Shown here: positions 1 through 12,189 of the stretch, in pieces
How the letters are laid out: each line of letters begins with the position of its first letter
How positions within the stretch are numbered: position 1 is the stretch's first letter
NCBI GenBank assembly: GCA_022818135.1
Contig: JAFMSR010000008.1
Location: 26,357,073-26,421,072 of the forward strand
Reading direction: 5' to 3'
From: Saxidomus purpurata
Taxonomy: Eukaryota; Mollusca; Bivalvia; Venerida; Veneridae
DNA length: 64,000 nucleotides
Program-made: the position numbers and the translations under genes
Notes under the pieces: model-generated
What the model was told of the DNA's origin: nothing
The model's database searches: none
What the model saw: only the letters and a program-made list of their open reading frames with translations

Positions 1-936
1 ACACGAAATATCGCAGTATGTTTACTTAACGCTATTACATGTACATGTAATGACACACATTTTTACATGAAATTATCTAAAGGTATGCGGTATGAGTTCT
101 GTAACAATAGTAAAGAGACTGTCCACAACAAATAATTGGAATGCATGTTGCTTTGCGTATAGATTTCAAGTGCATCTCCCATTTTTTCAAGAAACTTTAT
201 CATATATAGGAAGCCATTTCCCTCGTCATTTGTTAGATACACAGGCAAACCTAACGTAGGAACCAATTATGAATAAGTACGGAAAGGTAGACACTATGTC
301 GTAACACACTTGTATAACGACCACTAGAAAAACAAGCCTCGTTTCCCAAAAGGTTTGTTAACTCCCGTGACGCGAAGTTACAATGTACGTCTATTTTTTG
401 TGACGCTTACGGCAACACGTCCTAGATCATATCTGTTTGTATACTCCTGTAAAGTTTTACCTCTTTTCTGTTCACAATTTTCATTTCTTGATATGACGCT
501 TAACAAGCTGTTTCTGCTCAGAAGTTATGTTTACTCATGTTAACCTTCATCTTAAGTGTCTCTGTAACAAAAAAAAACTAAAGTACTATAGCACGTTTTT
601 AAACTATGGTGGCATATTACTGCCATAGGTTAATTTTGTGTTATTAATTGATTTAATATTTTCGCGTTAATCACTCAGTAAGCGGATATCACGAAAATAT
701 TTCGCGTTATCTACTTATTTTGAAATATGGGGGATAAGCAGATAAGTTAAAAGCGAAATATTTTTGCGAAAACCACTTAGATAAATAAAAACGAACGTTT
801 GGCAGTAGTATGCAATCATAGTAAACGGTTCGGTATGCTCCACCGATCAAATTCGTCACAAACGACTGACGCATTGAACACCAAATTTCAATATTATATA
901 TTATAATGATGAAAAGGCATGATTTCTGTGTTACAG

Positions 937-1095
937 GGAGACAGTGGCGGACCTTTGACTTGCTATGATGATAATGATAATCCTTTTCAAGTTGGCATAG
1001 TATCATGGGGCAGTGCGAACTGCGTTTTGGGATTCAATGTGTATGCGAGGGTATCAACCTTCAAGCCATGGATAAACAGATATTTAGAAAAGTAA
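937..1095 (+). CDS. Trypsin-like serine protease, last exon (partial gene)
   Basis: This is a 159-nt terminal exon after a TTACAG acceptor. It opens exactly at the catalytic-serine motif GDSGGP and ends in TAA, giving 52 residues. It carries the S1-family landmarks downstream of Ser195: GDSGGPL, VGIVSWG, a cysteine, VYARV and a C-terminal WI helix. An intron directly before GDSGGP is common in trypsin and chymotrypsin genes. The usual PG before VYARV (chymotrypsin 225-226) is replaced by FN, which could affect the S1 pocket. The exons with His57, Asp102 and residue 189 were not found and probably lie upstream of the window, so substrate preference cannot be read. The protein is likely secreted or part of a larger modular protease. 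Confidence 0.85.
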   Translation, partial: GDSGGPLTCYDDNDNPFQVGIVSWGSANCVLGFNVYARVSTFKPWINRYLEK

Positions 1096-1115
1096 CGAAC
1101 AGTAAAGAGTAAATC

Positions 1116-1121
1116 AATAAA
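1116..1121 (+). terminator. Poly(A) signal AATAAA of the protease gene
   Basis: A canonical AATAAA lies 20 nt after the protease stop codon, on the same strand. It is the expected 3'-end signal for a short 3' UTR. Confidence 0.55.
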
Positions 1122-2727
1122 ACTGATCATTTAAAAGAGGATTCAGATTTTGTTTATTTTGAAAAGAAACTTACAAATCCATGTGAAATCCATTTTTGAA
1201 TAAAAACAACTTTAAATAGTTTTTGTTCCTTGCAAAAGATGTGTCCAGACTTGCAAACACCGAAATTGTAATACATTATTAACGTAATACTTTACTAAGA
1301 CAGACCACGTTCAATTAGTTCAGCCAATATGTTAGTCTTTTGCAAGCCTATCTCTACCAAAGTAATTGACCTTAATAGAAATTGATAATAATTTTTTTCA
1401 CTACGTGAAATATATTACTTAATATGTGATTGTTATCATGTTAAATATGCCGTGACATAATACGCGTATTTAACTGGTATTCTGGTTTTGTATTTTTTAT
1501 GTCAACGTATACTGTTGTTTCAGCGTTCAGCTTGCTCGGTGATATACTGGTGTACTTTAAATCACACCTATCTGGAGCAGTATAATCATGCACTGCCATT
1601 TTTCAGAATTATTTAGGTTTTAAAAATATGTAAAAAGTATTACTGTCAATTCTATGACAATTTCTGCTGTCCAAAACAATAACTTACGAGTTTAATGTAT
1701 TGTTTAATCCTCGTATTACTAATAGTTAGAGTGTCTTTCTTTTTGCATTATTAAAGACGATCGCAGCTCTTTTATCATGTGTTCAAGCATTTAGAACTTA
1801 ATGAAATTCTTTGTGTGTTCTTATGTTAATGCATGTACAATGTACCTGATGGGATAAATTAGAATGAAACCGATAGCCTAAGGTCATCAGCCTTATTCAT
1901 AAGTAATGGCCATTTTGAAAGAAATCCTACGAATCCATAGAACCCCCCATCTTATATTTATAAATAATAAAATCTCATGATTTGGCAGTTTACTATTGTT
2001 TGTCATATTTACTTCAAATGTTAACCCAATGACTATGCTGGAACATAAAAAAGCTATGATAGATGACAACAAATTTGACTTAATTGCTTTACAGAAACTC
2101 GTTTCTATTGATGGTATATTTTCAGGGTGAATACATTTTGAAATCTCAATTTATGTCGTTTCATGAAAAAGTATCAATTGCTTAACATTTGATTTGAAAT
2201 GATGGAATACTGAAAAAATTTCCATTACTTATAACTAAGGCTCGTGTCCTAACCTTTTTACTTTTATTTTCTGATTTATCACCAAATATATTACCAAGTT
2301 TTATCAAATTCTCAATGATTGAAGAAACAAACAAAAAGATAAAGCTGTATATATATATATAGCAATCGTCTTTAAATCATTTTTTTTATATTGCACGCTT
2401 CTAGGCAGTAGAGAAGAAATACTGAAAAATACAGCAGCACGTCTGCAGCAGTTCAAGTTGTACATGTATCTTTATCTACTTGCCATTCAAATTCATAGAA
2501 ACTGACTACTTTGCACTATTCCAGTTTTCATCTCTCTTAGACTAGTAAATGACCAGAAGGATTGAAATGTATGCTATAATTAAGCTGACATTGACAATAC
2601 TGTTCAGGTTGAGTTCATTTAAGTTAAATGTTCAGTTTACAGCTTCCTCTGTGTTATCAATATCATGCCGATTAATAAATACCAGAATAAGAATGTTTGA
2701 TTATCGTAATACATAAATAACTATTTA
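1122..2727. other. Non-coding AT-rich stretch
   Basis: I see no exon-like reading frame, no strong splice-flanked ORF and no structured repeat beyond a short TA run near 2350. Confidence 0.6.
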
Positions 2728-2890
2728 GGTGAGCGGTGTAGCAGAGGTTAGGTGTCTGCCGCTCATCCCGAAGAGTGTTGATTCGTGCCACACTTGGGTA
2801 ACGACCGTAGATGTACCTCTTTCATACGCCACCTGTACTATTATCGCAAGGAAGCGGACTTTAAAGTGAAGCAATAAAATTCAAACTTTC
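2728..2890 (+). repeat. tRNA-derived SINE-like sequence
   Basis: The head has pol III promoter-like boxes: an A-box-like TGTAGCAGAGG and, about 45 nt later, a B-box-like TTGATTCGTGCC. An unrelated body and an A-rich end (GCAATAAAA) follow. It does not fold as a functional tRNA. The family is unidentified. Confidence 0.45.
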
Positions 2891-3130
2891 TTTACGGTCG
2901 AGCTAAAATTAAAGAAGTTCATTTACACTTAAAAGGAACGTCTATAGATGTCGTATGAAAACGTATGAATTTTGTGTTTTTAAGCAATTTAACTTTTGTT
3001 ATTGTGCGTGTTTTGTTCATGTTTGCTTCATATTATCAGTTACTATTTACAAGCGACACGCTAGTTCCGCAATCGTGCAACAAAGATGACATTTCTGATT
3101 TCTGTCACCTGTACAATTAAGTAGTATTTG

Positions 3131-4176
3131 TATGGAAGCCTTGGAGGGCCACTTTTGAGTTTCGACTTGCGGGTGTTTTTTTACTTTTGACTTATGACTT
3201 TTGTACGCCGTACTTTTGACTTATGACTAGAACTACTGTATTGCCTCTTTGGCGTTTTTATTAAAACAATATAAACACGTCAACACTCAATAAATACAAC
3301 TTCTATTTAAAAGATTTTAATAAAATCAATTATATATATATAAAAGTTACATCATTTGTGTCAATAGTAACAAAATAAAACGTGTTTTAACACGCTTTTT
3401 GTTTTGACTTTTGACTTATTACTTATGATTTATGACTTATTACTTTTGACTTTTGAGTTATTACTTTTGACTTATTACTTATCACTTTTGACTTTTGACT
3501 TATTACTTATCACTTATGAAAAAAGAAACCCTAATCCTAACCCTAACCCTAATCCTATACACGGTCCTCACTGAGGACCTCCAGTGGCAGGTTCAGGTAA
3601 TACTAGGAACCTGCTACTGAGGACCCAACAATATAACAATATACTTATACATATTACAGCACTTTAATTTCCTTCGGTATACCTTGTGATATTAACATAT
3701 AGATACATAAAAACATAAAAAGTAATTTTTTAAAAATGTTACCATAGCAACAAAAAAACATCAATTTTTTTTTTACAGTTCCTTCATAGTTGGCTTGACG
3801 CCTGGGGGGCAAGTCCCCCAACCCCCCGCTTAAAGAAAATTCTCAATTGTATAGTACCATTGTTAAAAGAAGGTCTCATGGTCACGGCTCATTGATACTA
3901 GAATAAATGACAAAGACAAAAGTAACTTAGTTCATTTATTTACAGCAAACAAGTTTACAGTGCTACGCACAAACATCATTTTAAAACCTTAATACAGGTT
4001 CGCATCCCAGTTTATATTGTCACAGCAGATCATTATGCTTTTTATGCAGTACCATTCCTCTTAAAGTGTCTGAAAGTAGCAGTCATAAGTCAAAAGTCAA
4101 AAGTTGAAAGTCATAACTTAAAAGTCAAAAACACCCGTAAGTCGAAACTCAAAAGTGGCCCTCCAAGGCTTCCATA
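3131..4176. mobile_element. 1.05-kb non-autonomous DNA transposon with about 50-bp TIRs
   Basis: The left end (TATGGAAGCCTTGGAGGGCC...) is repeated inverted at the right end, with only one mismatch in the first 45 or so bases. The element is flanked by a direct 6-bp TATTTG at 3125-3130 and 4177-4182, a target-site duplication. Subterminal regions are arrays of TTTGACTTAT-type units on the left and their complement on the right. There is no transposase reading frame. Inner hairpins occur at about 3560-3630 (GGTCCTCAC/TGAGGACC and CAGTGGCAGGTTC/GAACCTGCTACTG) and at 3793-3818 (G-run against C-run). The superfamily is not assigned. Confidence 0.85.
3527..3557 (-). repeat. Telomere-like array (TTAGGG)n, about 5 units
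   Basis: Consecutive CCCTAA/TCCTAA units (CCCTAA, TCCTAA, CCCTAA, CCCTAA, TCCTA) lie inside the TIR element at the end of its TGACTT-rich block. TTAGGG is the bivalve telomere repeat, so this is an interstitial telomere-like tract. Confidence 0.75.
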
Positions 4177-4182
4177 TATTTG

Positions 4183-5320
4183 TTCACATTTCATTGCTGG
4201 ATTTTAATAAAACTTTCCAGAAAGCAGCTGATTCAGTGTTTGAAGTATAGTTGTAAATATAATGATTTGCGATCACTTTATGTCAAAGTTCAAGGCAACA
4301 GGGACATATTAATAGAAAGTCTTGGTCTCGCTTTATCTTTAAAACCTCTTACTCACTAACATGTAGCCGGTACAATGTAGTTTTTCCAAGATGGTGAACA
4401 CGCAAACACGCCGCAGCTTATTTCTTTTATAAGATTGGCACAGTTCTTACAGTTGATAGAGATACTTCTTTATTTAAAAGACACACTCCCGAAACAGAGC
4501 TTATGTCTGACTAACTTAAACAAATTATACGTGACATCAATTGAAATAATCGTCAAATAACATTCATTTACAGCTGCGTTGCAATTTCAGAGTCAACAAG
4601 GATTCCCTTATGAGCTATTTATGCACAAAAAAGGAGTTTTCGTTGCAATTTTCTACTTGAAAGCTGCGTTTTTATATTACTGAACTATCTTGTGTATATG
4701 TGGCGTATTTTATACACGGAGTACGTTACCTGCTAGTTGAAAAGTACACCTTCTAGTTCGGAATTATGATAATAGACAGGCCTTATCACATCAGAGTTAA
4801 GTTTAAGGTATAAAATCAAAGTGTTTTTACTGACATAATTATGGTTATTTACTTTACTAACTCAGGCTAGTAAAACCTAGCTTCCTTAATGTCTGCTGAG
4901 GTATATTTGTAAGTAGTAAATGCATTCTATCAAAAACAAATTATTTAATCGATCCGTTTGCAATATAGGAAGAAGCCGTTCAAACCATTATAACTACGTG
5001 CATTAAACCGGGTCTCTAAGCTATTTCATAGACTTTTCATATTTGTACTTTCAACAGATACCATAATCTCATTTCCTGTTAAGTACCGGTATTTTGTTCA
5101 ATATTGTTCCAAAAGTATTCCCTTCTTTGTTTTGCTTTTACTTACGAGTGTACATGTAATCTAAAACTAGCAATACATTAATATAATATTTAAATATATG
5201 CGTAGTACCTACAGTTTATGCACAGTTCGTGCGTGCGTCATGAAAAATGAAAACAAAAAGATAAAATTAAAATTTAGTGTGGTTTCAGAGTAGAAAACTT
5301 ATTAGTGTTTCCTTAGAATC
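4183..5320. other. Non-coding stretch
   Basis: AT-rich sequence with no supported gene or clear repeat structure. Confidence 0.55.
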
Positions 5321-5324
5321 AAGA

Positions 5325-5835
5325 GACGAGGTCAGTGTGACCCAGGGATGATGATTTGAACAAACTTGATAGAGGTCTGCTAGACAATGCTACACGCCAA
5401 CAATCTCAGCTCTAGGCTCTGTGGTTTAAGAGAAGTCTATTTTTAAAGTTTTTTCTATACAACCTAATGTAAAAGCAAATGAACCCACCGGGCGGGGTCA
5501 ATTTTGAACCGGGGATCATAATTTGAACAATCTTGGTAGAACTCTACATGCCAAATATCTAAACTCTAGGCCTTGTGTTTCAGAGAAGAAGATTTTTATA
5601 ATTATTCCTATATAGCCTATGTAAACCAAAGTGTCCACCCAGGCGAATTTTGATCAGGGGGTCATAATTTGAACGTTCTTTGTAGAAGTCTACTAGGCAA
5701 TGCTACATGCTAAATATTTCAGCTCTAGGCCCTGTGGTATTAGAGAAGACGACTTTTTAAGTTTTTCATATTTTTTTCCATAGCAACCAGAGTTCTGCAT
5801 GGAATAAAATTCTTTAAACAACTTTTGTAGAGCTT
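5325..5835. repeat. Diverged tandem repeat, about 3 units of about 160 bp
   Basis: Three units share the words TCATAATTTGAACAA..T, AGGCAATGCTACATGC, CTCTAGGCCTTGTG and AGAGAAGA. The same family recurs at 12190-13860, so it is a dispersed, decayed tandem-core repeat. Confidence 0.7.
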
Positions 5836-5839
5836 CATG

Positions 5840-6390
5840 CAGGGAACATCCCTGCAAAAAAAGAAAATATTGAATGCACTTTTGTCACTACCCAATTACA
5901 ATGTACAAATAACTACTATGACAATGAAAATGACTACATGTATGTACATGTATGTATGTAGTAGTAGTACGTGGACACCAATGAAACACATTTTGAGTAT
6001 TTTATCGAAGGAAACTAAAACATGCACTACCAAATCTTTCAAGAATCTTTTATGTGAAATTAAAAACAATAAACACAGGCTGATGTTCGAAAAGACCGAA
6101 TGCATGCTGTGCACCATGTTATAAGCCTTCTAAATATAGCTCGCTTGGAAACAGCCAATCGTTGCGTACTATAAGTCAATAACATTTTTAGATGGAATAT
6201 ATAGTTTATCTCGGGCGATTTAACTGATTAAACTGGGTATTCTTTGAGTACGCTTTCAAGGAATCCTTGTCTAGTATATATAGTCCTAAGGTTTAAAACC
6301 CTTTCAATGCCGGAAAAGGCAATGTATATAATGAATTAAATACAAATGACTTGATATGGCTTTAACATAATGATTTAATTAACTAAATTA
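5840..6390. other. Non-coding stretch with short TACATGTA-type simple repeat
   Basis: Short overlapping frames on both strands around 5900-6120 are built on a TATGTACATG run and show no protein-like composition. No gene is supported. Confidence 0.5.
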
Positions 6391-6393
6391 ATT

Positions 6394-6481
6394 GTGCTAC
6401 GCGTTTCATACAATTCAACGTCATGGAAACAACGTTATTCACTACAATTGTGCCTGGTGAATTGTATGAAACGCGTAGCAC
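6394..6481. repeat. Perfect 24-bp inverted repeat (88-bp hairpin element)
   Basis: GTGCTACGCGTTTCATACAA... at 6394-6417 is perfectly complementary to 6458-6481, with a 40-nt spacer. AT-rich flanks include TTAA on both sides. It lies only 28 bp upstream of Tc1 copy A. It may be a small MITE or a palindrome. Confidence 0.75.
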
Positions 6482-6509
6482 TTAAACTTTTAGGTTAAAT
6501 TATAATATA

Positions 6510-7746
6510 CTCAGCAAAACTAGAAACGTCCCTGTTTTATAGCTTGCGGGTGGGATGTCCGCCAGGGTAGTCGCGCGTCGGTTCGGGTGCTGTCGGAAGA
6601 CGATTGATCGTCTTGCAGCCCGGTACCAGCAGACTGGGGCTGTTCACGACCGGCAGCGACCTGGTAGGCCTCGTGTAACGACGGCTAGAGCCGATCGTTT
6701 CATTACGTTGACGCACTTACGTCAACGTCAATTGGCAGTCACAGTCAATGCTAGGCAATACGGTGTCTCAGGGCAGACCATTCGCAACCGGTTGCGTCGT
6801 AACGCCCAACCAATCAGGGCACGCCGCCCGTACACTGGTCAGGCTGTTATGGGCGCGACGTCATCTGAACTGGAGAAGGGCTGACTGGAACCGAGTTTTG
6901 TTCACCGATGAATCTCGGTTCACAGTTAGTCATGCTGACGGAAGATTACGGGTATACAGGCGTAAAAATGAAAGATTCGCCGATTGTTGCATTGTTGAGA
7001 AGAACAGGTTTGGGGGAGGGAGCGTAATGGTCTGATGTGGGATCATGGGAAACAGGAAGACAGATTTGGTTGTTGTACAGGGCAACATTAATGCACAGCG
7101 TTATGTTGCAGACGTGCTAAATGCATATGCCTTACCATTTATTCGTCAGCATGGTCCTGGTGTAACATTGATGCAGGACAATGCCCGCCCTCATGTAGCC
7201 AGGGTCACCACTCAATTCTTGCAGCAAAACAATGTCAACGTCATGCCATGGCCCGCGGTTTCCCCGGATCTCAACCCCCATTGAGCACATATGGGATCAG
7301 CTGGGCGGCAAAGCACGAGCTAACCATCAGATTGACAATGTTCGCGATCTTACACGGGCGTTACAACAGGAATGGAGGAATTTGCCCAACGCACTGGTAT
7401 TGCGTTACGTTACGTCGATGCGGCGTAGGATCATTGCATGCATTCATGCAAATGGTGGCCACACTCGGTACTAACGAGATTTACTGGATGTGCCACATTT
7501 CTTATTGAAATTCCATCTCTAAACATTCAATAACACCTTTCTGAGTTTTTGTGATTTTTGATTTTGACCCCTACCTCTCTTGACCGGTTATCTCTCGAAA
7601 AGTTAACAAGATAGCCAGATGCAATTAATTGGTTTTGATACAGAAATGAATGAACTTGTTTTTCTATTTTGATTCATAAAAGTAACCCTTTTGGTTTTCG
7701 ATAAATCTTTCCTGAAATATGGAGGGACGTTTCTATTTTTGCTGAG
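6510..7746 (+). mobile_element. Tc1/mariner-type transposon, copy A (deleted)
   Basis: The ends are inverted: CTCAGCAAAA at the left and TTTTGCTGAG at the right, with the inner GAAACGTCCCT/AGGGACGTTTC also inverted. Compared with copy B at 62059 it has lost about 309 bp right after the left end, including the transposase start, and a further 29 bp at about 6842. It is otherwise nearly identical to B, which implies recent activity. A TA duplication is visible on the left only. Confidence 0.92.
6543..7474 (+). pseudogene. Broken Tc1-type transposase (copy A)
   Basis: This encodes fragments of a DD34E transposase: the helix-turn-helix (ARRFGCCRKTIDRL), FTDES, QDNARPH and SPDLNP segments. The N-terminus is deleted. 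A 29-nt deletion at about 6842 shifts the frame. A TGA replaces the Trp codon at 7033-7035. An extra C in the run at about 7274-7278 shifts the frame again just before the catalytic Glu. It cannot make active enzyme. Confidence 0.92.
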
Positions 7747-7749
7747 ATT

Positions 7750-8270
7750 GAAAAGTCAGTAGGCAATACTTTGTTCGAGTGTTGCAAGGTTAAACTTTAC
7801 TCGAGAGTTTTGACGAAGGAAGTGGAAGTCATATCGCTTCTGATTAAAATTACCACCTTCATCTGCTCGTCTATGATAAATAATGTATATAAAGTTGATA
7901 TACGATCATGCTTTATGTTACATGCATATGACCAAGGCTGATTCGTACATTGTTGTGTTTTACATTTTGGCTCTGTTCATAATCCAATTAGGCTCACATA
8001 TGTCTCGAAATTCACGAAGAACATCACTCCGTTAGTCATCTATAAACACGAAAAGTTATGATAACACATTTGATATATACATTGCCATACGTGTTGTATT
8101 TCAACATTATGTGAATATTGACTAAATATCAACAATGTAACGTAACCACTGTGTTAAAATATGTTGTTTATACGAATGACATATGGGGTTACATAATTTG
8201 TCTCCAAATAATATTTGCTTCATATGTACATTTATTTTGCAATATTCTGTATCATATACACGTCATGAAA
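7750..8270. other. Non-coding stretch
   Basis: No supported gene, repeat or structured element was seen. Confidence 0.5.
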
Positions 8271-8271
8271 A

Positions 8272-8467
8272 ATGGAATTCAGTGATGGTCTGGAATCTAT
8301 CAAAGATAAACGAAAATCAGGATTTCCAAAAACAACAAATTGCAGAACGATTAATCATACACATCAAAACACCATGTCATCTTTGACCGAAATAAATTCG
8401 AATAATGTTACAAAAGGTGATGAAACATGCGTTCTTGATTTTAGACATGTTCTATACAATCACGTAG
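8272..8467 (+). CDS. Possible orphan 5' coding exon (hypothetical)
   Basis: An ATG-initiated, polar 65-codon frame ends at a good donor (AG|GTAAGA), phase 1. Its last residues (DFRHVLYNHVG) faintly resemble the N-terminal DxVLxxVG segment of SLC22-type transporters. I found no following exon to support this, and the composition is otherwise unremarkable. Treat it as a weak candidate. Confidence 0.15.
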
Positions 8468-9678
8468 GTAAGAAATCGAATACCAATGTTGGCTGCAAAA
8501 CTAAAAAATAAAAAGCCGAAGAACTTCGGTGGCTAAAAGATCAGCCAAGAGCATCATAAAGACAGTATGTCTGTAATTTAATTCTGAAGAAAGTAAAGAC
8601 ATAAATATAAGAAATACCTTTGATTGGCTTCTTGCGTTTTTTCCCGTAATAATGCACTAATCACTTTGATAAAGTTAAGTTACGACTAAACAGCTACAAT
8701 TTAACACGCACTTAATATACCCCAAACTGTGCTCCCTATAACTTCATTTGCTCAAAATCAAAGAAATTACCTACTTGGCGCCACTATTGATATTGACTGG
8801 TACTTTCATAAGCTACATTCCAGTATTTGCTAGGTATCTTTGTTTCAATTTGACGCCACGCAGCAGGATATTGGGCAACAGCAGTAACTGTATTTTCAAT
8901 GTTTACATACAGAAAAGAAAGTTTTTAATGTCTATAATGTTTTGCTATTAAAGGGTGTCTAAATATTAATTAAACGATCTTTTTTTCAATTTAGTGTTTG
9001 AAATTATTTTTTGCCCAATCGCAACGCAGTATCCGCTACACTTTAACTTGGGTTAATCAATATTTATATACCGAGTCAGTAAATTGGGAAATACTGCAGA
9101 TTTACAAAAACTAATTTCAAACACTAAGTAGGCTATGCGCCGCGCTAGACCAATTTATTTTCGTAAATACATCAGAATGAACACTAACCTATACTTAATA
9201 TATGTTTTTGCACCGAATATTAAGCGTTTTATGTGACATTTCATTTTTCATAATGAGATGTTGCCGCTATTTTACAAAGATTAAAATGTATGAATACATT
9301 GAGTGTGTGTTAAAATAAACTCCCCATTGCTATAAAACTTGACGAAATACTTTTTTAAAGCAATCGTGTCGGACTACAGACGTAAAGTCTTAACAGTAAA
9401 ACATATTGTGTAACACTGTGTTGTTATTAGAAACAGTTGACAAAAGTTCATACGTATAAAGGATACTTACATATGTTCGTTAGTCAATTATGATTATAAT
9501 GTACATGTATAATTATAAAACAACGAAATTGCGTAGTTGATGGTATCTTTTAAATATAATTTAATGTTCTGTTTGTCACCCGGAGGCATTGAGTTAATTA
9601 GTATGTGTACCATTTGTTAATTATATATGAATATTTTGCTTTAAAAGTTGACAGTTTGCTAATTCAACTGTGTTGATC

Positions 9679-9712
9679 ATGGTCAAAACTTTATTTTTCA
9701 TTTTGATGCCAG
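9679..9712 (+). CDS. Possible signal-peptide first exon (hypothetical)
   Basis: A short frame starts MVKTLFFILMP and ends at a strong donor (CCAG|GTAAGA), phase 1. It resembles the first exon of a secreted protein. No matching second exon was recognised downstream, and an 11-codon exon is easy to obtain by chance. Confidence 0.15.
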
Positions 9713-10392
9713 GTAAGATTTTATTTTCACCATTTGACAATTGCCTGATTAACCTATCAGATATTGTAACTATACAAACAAAACAATGTTTGACTGAACT
9801 CTGGCAGTTTCAGACACAAATAAATCGCATTTTCGGTTTATTTTCTAAATTGTGTATGTTTAAATCATAAAAAAGCATATTAACTAGAAGGCGCTGATAT
9901 CTGGGGGTTATTTATCACGGTACCGCGCTACCAAATCCAAAACATTTTACTGTCATATACGTTGTACAATGTACATGTACAGCCAATACAACAAGTCTTT
10001 TGAAAGAGAGACAATTTTTATCATTTAATAAACCATCAGACTAATGTGTATTTCAATTTATGCCCAAACACTTTGTAATGAAACCCATTTGTTAGTCATA
10101 TCAAAATAACCCACAGAACTTCTTTAGTTAAGTCAAGGCATATGCTCTTTTACTGCACTTCTTCTGACCATAAGTGTTTTGACTAGAGATAATTGTTCAA
10201 TTTCACAATGCTAAAAACTTGCTATTTTCTTGATTTTTTCCTTCCCAAAGTTTTAGCCTCAGCGCCATTATCAATACAATTTTTACACAGAGAGCACACT
10301 AAATGTCTTTAAATGTTTGAGTTGTCTGTCTGGACAGCAACTCGTCTTCCACCGACGTTTCCCTGTTTATGATAACAATAAAAAAATTTGGG

Positions 10393-10794
10393 TGCATAGA
10401 ATGACCGAAAAAGACCGTAAAATACAAAAAAGACCGAAAAAGAACCGAAAAATGATTTATCTTTACCGAAAACAACTTTGTTTCAAAAGATAATGTACGG
10501 TTTATAACTTAAGTATTAAATAAATGCAGGAATTTGTATGTAATGAATATTTTTTGTTTGTTTTGATAAGTTCCTGTGCTGCATCCATTACAAAATCTGG
10601 AGTGCTAATTTCAGAAAGTTTTCGGTCTGCAATATTTGTTTTTCGATCTTTCTACTTGATTTGTAATACAATATTTACAAATTTCTTCATTTAAACTGTA
10701 AGTTGTAGGCTATATACTCTTTTGAAAAATAAGTTGTTTTCGGTCTTCATAAACTGTTTTTCGGTCTTTTTCGTTTTTTCGGTCATTCTATGCA
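10393..10794. mobile_element. MITE-like 402-bp inverted-repeat element
   Basis: TGCATAGAATGACCGAAAAA at the left is mirrored by TTTTTTCGGTCATTCTATGCA at the right. Both subterminal regions are rich in GACCGAAAAA-type units in inverted orientation. There is no ORF and no convincing target-site duplication. Confidence 0.75.
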
Positions 10795-10799
10795 ACTGG

Positions 10800-12185
10800 T
10801 GGCTTCCATTTTGACAATATGGTAGTCATGATTATACAAATAAAGTAGCGGGAACATGTTCTGCTGGCGTTTATAATCGAATTGTAGGTTTGAAAGTACT
10901 AAATTTACGAGTTCTCCGCGACAAAAAGGCCCGCTTTGAATTTTATGTCTTGGTTTATAAAATTGATGCGGGCGGAAGCTCAAATTGAAAAAAAATAAAT
11001 TTTTTTTTTGATTTTGAAAAATAATGGAGCGGGAAATCCGTTGACCAAGTAATTAATTTGGTGTGGCCTTAATATGTTAAATTGAGAATATAGCTTTTGA
11101 TGGAAATAATATTATTACACAAGCTTTCTCTTAAAATTATATTGTCCCTCAAATTGACCATTGCAAATTCTAACATAAGCTATTAAACACTAGACAGGTT
11201 AAGATGTCGAAAAAAATGAATATTACTAAATTTATTGTCAAACTTACTGGGTCTACAAAGCAGTTTCATTCCAACTGAATCAATTGTGAAGCTGTTCAAG
11301 TCGTTCAGATAATCAAGGTCAATAATTAGAGTAGACACATTGTTACATGTAGGTGTAAATTCATTTCTGTTTGTAAATGATTATTATAGAAATGAAATGT
11401 TGCATGTTATTAAAACTGCCATGATTGTGAGTTAAGCATCTTTTTTACCATTGAGAATGTCAATTTTAATAGATAATGAAACTTTAAATATAACGTAAAG
11501 TATGATGCATACCGTATGGAAGTAGTATTGCTCCATCTCAAGAGCACTGTACAATATCTAAACAAACAGAAAATTGATATGTGCAATAGTATGGAGCCTT
11601 TTTTATGCGCCTTTCTGAAATGCTTAACAATAATTACAAACAAATTATTTGATATCATGTTGAAGTTTTGCATCGCCGTTACATTTTGTAATACGTGTAC
11701 TGCTTACTTAATAGACGACAAAGTAACGAGATAAATGCAAACATTGAAAAACAAATCTAAATTAAAGAAGAGAATCATTATGATAGTTCTAGCATTTGGT
11801 GGATTTATTCGAATGCATTGATTCTTCTTATTAGCTTATAACTGCCTTTTTGCGGTGTTGTCTTGATCCCAAAAACAATTTTATATTGCATCGCAAGAAA
11901 AAAATTACCAGTGTTATTGTGTAGTAGATAAGGATTTTTCAAGATGAGAACTATTATCGTTAACAAAAGAGTGACCATAACATTTAATCATTTCATTTAT
12001 TTAAGCTAGCAAAGCAGCCAGACAGTCTCAGTGAATGCGATTTACGCAATACAAGGGCAGTCGTATATGACTACAGTTCTAAGCTTAAAACAACCCGGCC
12101 GACACTCGGAGCCAAATCAACCAGGCCGCCCACGGCAACGCACAATTACATCTAAATATTGCAAACATTTAATAATGTTAACAGA
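10800..12185. other. Non-coding stretch
   Basis: Overlapping 70-90-codon frames on both strands at 11410-11734 lack protein-like features. Nothing else is supported. Confidence 0.5.
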
Positions 12186-12189
12186 ATCT

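Noticed and set aside
707..1006. 99-codon minus-strand frame over the protease exon
   Set aside because: It runs antisense across the GDSGGP exon and has no features of its own; it is a shadow of the real exon.
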